A DNA stretch of 64,000 bases, from NCBI GenBank assembly GCA_963834365.1, contig CAWIBS010000029.1, positions 124,001 to 188,000 of the forward strand, written 5' to 3'. Shown piece after piece: positions 57,781 to 64,000 of the stretch; the stretch's first letter is position 1; every line of letters starts with the position of its first letter. Below the pieces are notes generated by a model. That model was not told where the DNA came from and made no database searches. It saw only the letters and a list, made by a program, of their open reading frames with translations. The DNA is from CAWJAP01 sp963834365. Lineage in GTDB: Bacteria > Acidobacteriota > Vicinamibacteria > Vicinamibacterales > Vicinamibacteraceae. Position numbers and translations under genes: made by a program.

Positions 57781-58317
57781 ATGGACACGCTGTCACACGG
57801 CGCGTGGGGCTACGCGGTGCTGTCGAAGCTGCCGCGCCGGGTGGCCCTCGCCGGCGCGATCGCCGGGGCAGCACCTGACATCCTGTTCTTCGTCCCCTCG
57901 AAGATCGAGCAGGTCGTCGAGCTCGGGTGGCGCGGCCTGACGCTCGGGCAGGACGCGGCCGTCTGGCGGGCGAGCGGTCCACCGCTGCCGCCGCCGCTGG
58001 TCGAGGCCTACTGGCGGTACTACGTCTGGACCCACAGCCTGCTCATGCTGGCCGCGGTGCTGCTGGTGGCCGCCCTCGCCTTCCGGAAGCATCGAGTGTG
58101 GCTGTGGCTCGGTGCGCCGTACGCCCTGCACATCCTGATGGACATCCCGACGCACGAGCGCTATCGCACGCAGCCCCTTTATCCGTGGTCGGACTGGCAA
58201 ATCTCCGGCCTCGCCTGGTCCGACCCGCGGGTGTTCTGGCCCCATCTCGCCGTCCTGCTCGCGGTCTATCTGTGGCTGTGGCGGCGCCGCCGCATCGAAG
58301 CCGCGTCGAACCTGTGA
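57781..58317 (+). CDS. DUF457/YdjM-like membrane protein
   Basis: 178 residues. N-terminal DTLSHGAWGYAVLSKLP with His, then LAGAIAGAAPDILFF, YVWTHSLLMLAAVLLVAALAF and LHILMDIPTH, the histidine/aspartate spacing of the membrane metal-hydrolase-like DUF457 family. Three to four helices. Function unknown. 15 bases after the previous stop. Intact. Confidence 0.65.
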   Translation: MDTLSHGAWGYAVLSKLPRRVALAGAIAGAAPDILFFVPSKIEQVVELGWRGLTLGQDAAVWRASGPPLPPPLVEAYWRYYVWTHSLLMLAAVLLVAALAFRKHRVWLWLGAPYALHILMDIPTHERYRTQPLYPWSDWQISGLAWSDPRVFWPHLAVLLAVYLWLWRRRRIEAASNL

Positions 58318-58347
58318 TGCCCTGTTGCGCAGTGAGCTTCCAATGCA

Positions 58348-58503
58348 CGCCGGACCTAAAGGTCCGGCCTACCGGGGGAGGCCTACCGGGGGAGGCCTAC
58401 CGGGGAGGCCGCGGCAAGATCGGTAGGGCGGGGCTTCAGCCCCGCCGACGGGGACCGCAGACCGAAGACCGAAGACTGAAGACCGAAGACCGAGGACCAT
58501 CTG
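58348..58503. repeat. Two palindromes plus heptamer array upstream of methyltransferase
   Basis: 58348-58373 (inverted, GGACC stem, CTAAAG tip) is followed by three copies of GCCTACCGGG to 58402. 58422-58446 (GGTAGGGCGGGGC stem) follows, then heptamers 58447-58503 (GACCGAA, GACTGAA, GACCGAG). The array ends four bases before the GTG start of the methyltransferase. Both repeat classes occur together, as at 40878-41145. Confidence 0.85.
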
Positions 58504-58506
58504 ACA

Positions 58507-59037
58507 GTGAACTACGACCTGCACTACGCTGACAGACGCAATCTGTGCGGTCCGCCGTATCCGGAGTTCCGGCGGTTCTTTGCTTCGTACGCCAGGCCGC
58601 GCGCGGCAGTGCTCGATCTCGGATGCGGGCAGGGACGCGATGCGCTGATGGCCGGGCGGCTCGGGCATACGGTCCTCGGCCTGGACCTGTCAGCGGTCGG
58701 GATTGCGCAGATGCTCGAGGACGCGGAGGCTGGCGGTCTGCGCGTGCGCGGACGCGTCGGCGATCTCGTCGCCTTCCGCTCGCGCCAGCGGTTCGACGTC
58801 GTGCTCCTGGATCGCGTGCTCCATCTCCTGCCGACCGACGCCGATCGGCTGGCCGCCTTGTCCCGGTTGGGGGGGCTGACGCGCGCCGGAAGCTTCGTCC
58901 TGGTCGCAGATATCGCCCGGCACCGATCGCTGATCCGCCGGTTCTTCGTCAGCCAGCCGCGCGTCTGGCGGATCGAGCGGCGCAACGCTGATTTCCTGTG
59001 CGTCGAGCGGATCGCCGCGAGACGCACCAGGGGGTGA
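58507..59037 (+). CDS. Class I SAM-dependent methyltransferase
   Basis: 176 residues from a GTG directly after a heptamer array. AVLDLGCGQGRDALMAGRLG (SAM loop), TVLGLDLSAVGIAQM, FDVVLLDRVLHLLP and FVLVADIARH. Small single-domain enzyme of the methyltransferase-11/12 group, similar to tellurite-resistance-like types; substrate unknown. Stop is three bases before the next ATG. Confidence 0.8.
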   Translation: MNYDLHYADRRNLCGPPYPEFRRFFASYARPRAAVLDLGCGQGRDALMAGRLGHTVLGLDLSAVGIAQMLEDAEAGGLRVRGRVGDLVAFRSRQRFDVVLLDRVLHLLPTDADRLAALSRLGGLTRAGSFVLVADIARHRSLIRRFFVSQPRVWRIERRNADFLCVERIAARRTRG

Positions 59038-59039
59038 GG

Positions 59040-59993
59040 ATGTCCACAGTTCACGTCGCGGGAATGGTCCTGGGACTGGTGTGCGCCGTGTCGGACCTGT
59101 CGGCGCAGACGTGGTCGCCGCCGGCCGAGGCGCAGCGGTGTCCGTCGAAGTGGGGCGCCGCCGATGAGCGCGGATCGGGCAATCACATGAAGGCCGACTC
59201 GGTGCTGCGGGCGACGAAGCTCATTCGAAGCGGAGAAGTCGTCGAGCTGGGGCACGTGCTTTCCGACGCAATGCCCTTCTTCGGCGGGCGGCGGTTCGAC
59301 GTGCACACCAAGCGGACGTTTCTCAGGCCCGAGTCCAACCGGCGGGGCAGCAACGAGGAGCTGGTCGTCTCCGAAATCGGGCAGGTCGGCACGCAGCTCG
59401 ATGCGTTTCCGCATCAGACGATCGGAGACAGCGTCTACAACTGTCACAAGCTGGGCGACATTGCCACGCGCACCGGCTTCTCGAAGCTTGGGGTGGATCG
59501 CGTCGGCTTTCTCATGACGCGCGGCGTGCTCATCGACGTCGCGGCGTCAAAAGGCGTTCCGATGCTCGGCGATGCCTACGAGATCACCGTGCAGGATCTG
59601 CGCGCCGCGCTCGAGCGGCAACGACAAACCCTGCAGCCCGGCGACGCGGTCATCATCCACACGGGCTGGGGCGCCCTGTGGGGGAAGGACAACGCCCGCT
59701 TCGCGAAGTCGCGTCCCGGCATCGGGGTGGCGGCTGCCGAGTGGCTCGTGAGCCAGGATCCGATGCTGGTCGGCGCGGATACGGCGGGGGTGGAGGTCGA
59801 ACCCGGCCCCGACCCGGCCGTCTCGCTGCCGGTCCACCAGATGATGCTCGTCGTCCATGGCATACACCTGCTCGAGAACCTGAAGCTCGACGAGCTCGCG
59901 GCGAAACGGGTCCACGAGTTCGCCTTCCTGATCCAGCCGCTCAAGATCAGGGGCGGCACGGGATCCACCGTGGCGCCCGTCGCGATCCGCTGA
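59040..59993 (+). CDS. Exported cyclase-family (kynurenine formamidase-like) protein
   Basis: 317 residues. Signal peptide GMVLGLVCAVSDLSAQ. The cyclase fold has ELGHVLSDAMPFFGGRRFD, GQVGTQLDAFPHQTIGD (metal-binding H and D), LQPGDAVIIHTGWGALWG and VGADTAGVEV. Related to AF-type metal-dependent cyclases/kynurenine formamidases; the exported forms with this GSGN stretch are common in soil bacteria. Substrate unknown. Intact. Confidence 0.8.
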   Translation: MSTVHVAGMVLGLVCAVSDLSAQTWSPPAEAQRCPSKWGAADERGSGNHMKADSVLRATKLIRSGEVVELGHVLSDAMPFFGGRRFDVHTKRTFLRPESNRRGSNEELVVSEIGQVGTQLDAFPHQTIGDSVYNCHKLGDIATRTGFSKLGVDRVGFLMTRGVLIDVAASKGVPMLGDAYEITVQDLRAALERQRQTLQPGDAVIIHTGWGALWGKDNARFAKSRPGIGVAAAEWLVSQDPMLVGADTAGVEVEPGPDPAVSLPVHQMMLVVHGIHLLENLKLDELAAKRVHEFAFLIQPLKIRGGTGSTVAPVAIR

Positions 59994-60104
59994 GCGCGGC
60001 CGGAACGCGCCGGGCATGTCCGGTGTCAAATGGTTCAAGCCGGGTTCCCGGTTCGGTCCCTCGAGGCGGGAGCAATCGGGACTACACTTCTTGTGGAGGC
60101 CCTC

Positions 60105-60422
60105 ATGTACGAACGCCCGCGACTTCCCCGCATCAACATCAGCGCGATTCCCGTCGCCGGCGTCGGCGGGCTCGGGCTGATGGCCGTCGTCGGCATCATG
60201 GCCGTCGCCATCATGGAAGTGCGCATCTTCATGATCCTGGCGTTCATCGCCGGCAGCATCCTCGGCGCCGCGCTCATCTTCGCGCGCCGTGAGACTGGCG
60301 GTGGCACCTGGAACGGCCCGGCCGCGCACGTCTTCTTCAGCCACGACGTGCGAATGGGCTGGCGCAGCGGCCGCGTCCCGCCCGCGCCCGGGCTGCGTGA
60401 GCTCAAGTTCGCGCTGCGATAG
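60105..60422 (+). CDS. Small membrane protein of unknown function
   Basis: 105 residues from ATG 60105; the in-frame stretch before it is unsupported. Two adjacent helices (IPVAGVGGLGLMAVVGIMAVAIM, then IFMILAFIAGSILGAALIF) and a polar tail (HDVRMGWRSGRVPP). No family recognised. Ends six bases before the palindrome 60432-60452. Intact. Confidence 0.6.
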   Translation: MYERPRLPRINISAIPVAGVGGLGLMAVVGIMAVAIMEVRIFMILAFIAGSILGAALIFARRETGGGTWNGPAAHVFFSHDVRMGWRSGRVPPAPGLRELKFALR

Positions 60423-60427
60423 TTCCG

Positions 60428-61904
60428 TCAGCCCGGAGGTGCAGCCTCCGGGTGCCTGCCGAACAGATCCGGACCCGAGGCCAGGACGTTCCCCGGGTCG
60501 TACACCCGTTTCGCGCGCGCGAGCACCGGCCAGGCGGATCCGTAATGCTTGCGCCAGTCGTCGTGTGACAGCTCCAGGGCGCTGAAGGGATAGAGCGTCC
60601 CCCCGATCGCGCGGGCGTCTTCGTAGAGGACCCGGTTGCCTGCGACCATGCGCTCGAGCGTGGCCGGATCGGCGCTGCCGCGAATCGCGGCGAACCCGAC
60701 ACACACGTCGGCGTCGGGCACCCGGAACAGCGGACGCGTAAAGCGGGAGCGCCGCCACACGAAGATCTGCACGGTGCCAAACGCCCCCAGATCGCCGGGT
60801 GTGAGCCGCGCGAGCGCGCGCTCGGCGTAGTCCGACGCCTTCGGGCCTGGCACCGTCAGGGTGATCGCGGCATGGCCGGCCTCGGGAAACGGTCCCACCA
60901 CGCGGTTCGAGTACCTGGAAATAGCTCGCGTCCTGGATCTGCGCGCTGCCCGGGACATGACGCAGGCCCGCGAGGAGGCCGGCATTGTCGGGCTCGTCGG
61001 GGAAGGAGTAGTACTTCGTCCCGAGGAGAATGTGGAGACGCTGCCCGCCGGCGGCCGCGACCACGAAGATCACCACACCGTCGAAACGCTGTTCCCCGAT
61101 GAGCCCCACGGCATCCTCGATCGCGGTCCCGATGTCGGCGTACAGGAGCGAAAACCCCCTCACGCTGCCGGGTGACGGCACGAGACGAATCTCTGCGCTG
61201 GTGATGATGGCGCACTGGCCCTGGCCCGCCAGCGCGGCCTGGAAGAGGTCGCGATGCCGCCCCATCGAACAGGACACGACCTCGCCCTGACCTGTCACGA
61301 CCTCCAGCGACAGCACATTGTCCACCTGCGCTCCGTCGCGATGCGTCGTCGGGGACACGCCGCCGATCGAGAGCGTGCCACCCACCGAGAGTCCCAGGTA
61401 ATCCGGCAGCACCGGCGGCGTGAGCCCTCGCAGCAGCGTCGCTTCGAGCACGCTGAGCCAGCTGCTTCCGGCGTCCACGCACGCGCGGCCGTGCCTGACG
61501 AGCACGCCCGCCAGCGTGCTCATGTCGATGACGATGCCGCCTTCCACCTGGGTCTGGCCATAGATCGCATGGCCATGACCGCGCACGGCCACCCGCAAGC
61601 CGTGGCGCGCGGCAAACCGGAGCATCCGGCTGATGTCCCGTACGGATCCCGGCTTCAAGACGGCAATCGGCCGGCGCCGCACCAGCCTCCCGAAGTCCTG
61701 CGCGGCCGCATCGAGCGACACCTCGTCCAGGTGCAGCGTGCCGGTCAGCGGTGGCAGTTTGTCGAAGGGCGTGTCCGGCGCTGTCTCCGCTGCGGTCACC
61801 CAGCGCCCGCTGCGAGGCGCAAAGCCGAGCACCAGCGTCGTGCCGGCGAGTTGCCTCATGAACCCCCGCCGGGTGCGCGCTCCTCGTTGCGTCGTGTCCG
61901 TCAT
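60428..61904 (-). CDS. FAD-linked oxidase (cytokinin dehydrogenase-like), Tat signal
   Basis: About 491 residues, frameshift near 60915. Twin-arginine-like start ARTRRGFMRQLAG and signal to residue 45. FAD_binding_4 domain with LRVAVRGHGHAIYGQTQ, DYLGLSVGGTLSIGGVS, GQGQCAIITSAEI, and the cap domain with VGPFPEAGHAAITL. C-terminal YDPGNVLASGPDLF. The final residues HPEAAPPG are encoded by the palindrome at 60432-60452. Substrate unknown; family members oxidise amines or alcohols. Confidence 0.8.
60429..60452. repeat. Palindrome at the FAD-oxidase stop codon
   Basis: GCCCGGAGGTGCAGCCTCCG then GG. CCCGGAGG/CCTCCGGG stem. It supplies the last codons of the FAD oxidase; the stop is at 60428-60430. 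Confidence 0.6.
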
Positions 61905-62306
61905 GTCTTCCGTCCTTGTCAGCGTGAATCGTCGGGCGGGCCGTGCGGCCCTGCTCCCGGCTGAGCACGCAATGCTCGACCGGCCGGGACCGACTCCTTG
62001 CAGACACTGACGGATGGACGACCTCGAGCGAACGAGGTCCAGAAGTGACCGAGGGGTGACGTAACGGGCGGTGTAACGTCGAATCGCTAGCGGCCGCGGC
62101 TGCGTTCCAGGCGAGCCACGTAGCGTAGAATACCGGCGCGTTCGGGGAAGCCCCAGCCCGGAGTTCAGTGGTGTTGACGTAGTGTCCGGCTTCAGCCGGA
62201 CCAGGAGTCCGCCTAAAGGCGGACACTACGACAAACAACGCAAGTGGATTCCGGGGTTGAGCCCCGAGCCCCTGAGCCCTAAGCCCTGAGCCCCGAGCCC
62301 CGAGCC
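61905..62306. other. Intergenic region between divergent FAD genes
   Basis: No gene is seen. 62179-62200 and 62208-62230 are two facing REP-type palindromes with GTAGTGTCC / GGACACTAC ends. 62252-62315 is a heptamer array (GAGCCCC, TGAGCCC, CGAGCCT) that runs into the start of the next gene. 62157-62178 shares its flank with 16478-16495. Promoters for both genes are expected in 61905-62150; none is convincing. Confidence 0.6.
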
Positions 62307-63569
62307 TTGAGCCTTCCCCGCACCAGATACAACACCTCGCTCTGGCAGGCCTCGGCCGGCGCGTCGAAATCGCCCACATATCCACGGCTCTCCGGAGAGT
62401 CGACGGCCGACGTCGTCGTCGTCGGCGGAGGCTTGACCGGCGCCATGGTCGCGTGTCAGTTCGCGCGGGCCGGCATCGCGGTGACGCTGATCGAAGCGGG
62501 ACGCGCCGGCGAGTCGGCCGCGCTGGACGCGGGCTGGATTGTCGAGACGCCGGGGGTATGGTTCCGCGAGATCCAGGATCGGCGCGGCAAGCGGGCGGCC
62601 CGACACGTCTTCGAGGTCTCGCGCCGATCCGCTCTCGACGTGACGGCCTTTCTTCGCCGGCCGGGCGGCCCGGTAGATCTGGAGGCGCGGGATGCCATTC
62701 AGCTCGCGACCAGCCGGACGCAGGCGGCGCTCGAGCGCGAGCAGCAGGCGCGCGCCGACGCGGGACTCGATGCGGCCTGGCTGCCCGGGAAGCGGGCGAT
62801 GACCGACACCAGGGTCGACGAGGCGAGCGGGGCGTTGAAGACCGGCAATGGAGGCCTCGCGGACCCGCTGCGCGTGTGCCGGCGCCTCCTCGCCGCTGCC
62901 GCCGGGGCGGGCGCGCGGATTGTCGACCGGACCGAGGTGACCCGGCTTCGTCCGCTGCGGAAGGACATCGAGGTCGTCACGAAGGCGGCGCGCGTCCGGG
63001 CGCAGGCCGTTGTCGTCGCCACCGGCATGCCGCGGCCGCTCGTGCCGGCGCTTCAACGCCATGTCCGCGTGGACGACACCTACGTCGTGGCCACGCCGGC
63101 GCTCCCGCCGTCGGTCGCCAGACGACTGCCATCGACGGCGATCGTCCGCGATGTCGTCCCACCGGACCGCCTGCCAGGGCTCCCGCCGATCGCCTATGAC
63201 ATGTCGGTCGCGCTCACCGCGCGCCGTCGCGTGATCCTCCAGGGCGGCACGCAGGCCGCGGTGGCCGACCGCTTGCGCGATCGCACCCTGGTCCAGCGCA
63301 CGGGCCAGTTGATGTACGAACTGTCCCTCCGCTATCCGGTCATCTCGGGGATCATGCCCGAGTACGCGTGGACCGCTCGACGCGTCACCGGGCGCGACGG
63401 GCTTCCGGTCATCGGCAGCCACCGGGGATTCCCGCGCCACCTGTTCGCGGTCGGTCTCGGCGGACTCGGGCTCACGGGCGCCTGGCTCGCGGCGCGGCTC
63501 CTGCTGCGGCAGTACACCGGCGCCGCCGAGCCGGGCGACGAGCATTTCGGATTTGGGCGCTTCTCGTGA
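62307..63569 (+). CDS. FAD-dependent amine/amino-acid oxidoreductase (DAO fold)
   Basis: 420 residues. ADVVVVGGGLTGAMVACQFARAG (dinucleotide site, acid TLIEAGRAG), VVVATGMPRPLVPAL, and the C-terminal GLPVIGSHRGFPRHLFAVGLGGLGLTGAWLA. DAO superfamily (as GlpD, sarcosine or glycine oxidase); substrate unknown. The start is a TTG at 62307 inside the heptamer array, with no better in-frame start before residue 40, so the leader is uncertain. Intact. Confidence 0.8.
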   Translation: MSLPRTRYNTSLWQASAGASKSPTYPRLSGESTADVVVVGGGLTGAMVACQFARAGIAVTLIEAGRAGESAALDAGWIVETPGVWFREIQDRRGKRAARHVFEVSRRSALDVTAFLRRPGGPVDLEARDAIQLATSRTQAALEREQQARADAGLDAAWLPGKRAMTDTRVDEASGALKTGNGGLADPLRVCRRLLAAAAGAGARIVDRTEVTRLRPLRKDIEVVTKAARVRAQAVVVATGMPRPLVPALQRHVRVDDTYVVATPALPPSVARRLPSTAIVRDVVPPDRLPGLPPIAYDMSVALTARRRVILQGGTQAAVADRLRDRTLVQRTGQLMYELSLRYPVISGIMPEYAWTARRVTGRDGLPVIGSHRGFPRHLFAVGLGGLGLTGAWLAARLLLRQYTGAAEPGDEHFGFGRFS

Positions 63570-63909
63570 CGCGCTTCTGCGGAGGTAACGGAGGGGACGG
63601 AGGGAACGGTTTTAACACAGAGTAACGGAGCAACGGAGACGAACGGAGAAAATCCAAATATTCTAATTCAAATAAATTTCTGAAATATGGAATTAGGCTC
63701 TTCTCTGTTCGTCTCCGTTTCTCCGTTGCTCTGTGTTAAGACCGTTCCCTCCGCCCCCTCCGTTACCTCCAACGCGCTTGACACGAGCGATTCGTGGCGT
63801 GTAGAAGTGTGCCCACTCCAGACAATCCGATAGAGTGGTTCTACCAGCGAAACATCGGTTCAGCCGCGATCTGTCGAGACCAGGCGTGGCACGCCGGAGG
63901 GAGACGACC
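63570..63909. other. Intergenic region with long inverted repeat and possible promoter
   Basis: Contains the 63581-63770 inverted repeat, then 140 bp without ORF up to the next ATG. TTGACA at 63778-63783 and TAGAAG at 63802-63807, 18 bp apart, form a plausible sigma-70-type promoter for the following gene. Confidence 0.5.
63581..63770. repeat. 70-nt inverted repeat with AT-rich centre
   Basis: Arms 63581-63650 and 63701-63770 match at 65 of 70 positions. The arms are built from CGGAG-containing units (about 7-8 nt). The 50-nt spacer (63651-63700) is strikingly AT-rich for this genome. Confidence 0.92.
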
Positions 63910-64000
63910 ATGCGAGCGAAGCGACTGCTCGCTGCCGTGACGTGGGTGCTCGCCCTCGCCACCGCAGCCAGTGCACAGGTGACCACGGGGTCGATCGTCG
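63910..64000 (+). CDS. N-terminus of a TonB-receptor-like exported protein (partial)
   Basis: 30 residues to the window edge: signal peptide RLLAAVTWVLALATAASAQ followed by VTTGSIV, the start of the carboxypeptidase-regulatory-like domain seen at the N-terminus of acidobacterial TonB receptors (as for 16628-19323). GGAGGGAG stands about seven bases before the ATG. Identity is based only on this short start. Confidence 0.6.
   Translation, partial: MRAKRLLAAVTWVLALATAASAQVTTGSIV

Noticed and set aside
59547..61904. 785-residue frame joining the FAD oxidase to the antisense of the cyclase
   Set aside because: The frame leaves the FAD-oxidase family near 60915; the continuation is a frameshift artefact.

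Overview
The window is about 64 kb of very GC-rich bacterial DNA carrying ordinary bacterial genes on both strands. The gene content points to Acidobacteriota, most likely the Vicinamibacteria branch: an acidobacterial-type VWFA protein, TonB-dependent receptors with a carboxypeptidase-regulatory N-terminal domain, many twin-arginine or signal-peptide enzymes, and intergenic spaces filled with short palindromes. This assignment is inference from gene style; there is no rRNA or marker gene here. No tRNA, rRNA, CRISPR array, phage or classical IS element was found. About half of the genes are broken by one or more single-base-scale frameshifts while codon-level conservation continues in another frame. 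This looks more like residual indels in a long-read or metagenome assembly than wholesale gene decay, so broken genes are given as one CDS spanning all frames.

Layout. 1-5741 (minus): partial membrane protein, kbl, a DUF5658-like protein, a large GT-C-like membrane protein and a class I aminotransferase. 5941-7765 (plus): VWFA protein and OmpA-like lipoprotein, closed by a good intrinsic terminator. 7886-16256 (minus): a tight eight-gene MoxR/Bat-type operon with an unusual zinc-ribbon/WD40 membrane protein and a coiled-coil lipoprotein at its head. 16628-23221: TonB receptor and a LolA-like protein, divergent from a histidine kinase/OmpR-type regulator pair, with three 11-bp-spaced direct repeats between. 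23351-31210: CHRD protein, Tat-exported class V aminotransferase, MFS transporter plus SDR, MTHFR-like protein, DUF4412-like protein, and a PAS-PAS-GAF-GGDEF cyclase. 31291-38721: small exported protein bracketed by twin hairpins, beta-CASP nuclease, M49 peptidase, zinc-ribbon protein, MASE1-type hybrid kinase. 38813-45372: second GT-C-like protein, SLC13-type transporter, membrane protein with sigma/anti-sigma pair, VapBC-like module. 45476-56811: very damaged M14 peptidase, GMC oxidoreductase, RAYT transposase among its palindromes, threonine ammonia-lyase, MATE pump, NAGPA-domain protein, and the divergent pncB/pncA pair for NAD salvage. 56818-64000: sugar-isomerase-like protein, DUF457-like protein, methyltransferase, cyclase, FAD enzymes, and the start of another TonB receptor.

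The most unusual content lies between the genes. First, one structural family of REP-like palindromes occurs throughout: a short GTAGG/GTGGC/GTAGT head followed by a hairpin whose stem sequence changes by paired substitutions. A REP-associated tyrosine transposase sits inside the densest cluster. Some copies have entered coding sequence or supply stop codons. Second, many intergenic spaces carry degenerate tandem arrays of a 7-nt unit (9-nt in two places). The unit differs from site to site, and several arrays occur as facing inverted pairs. Third, a near-perfect 70-nt inverted repeat with an AT-rich centre precedes the last gene. I know of no described mechanism for the heptamer arrays in this lineage.
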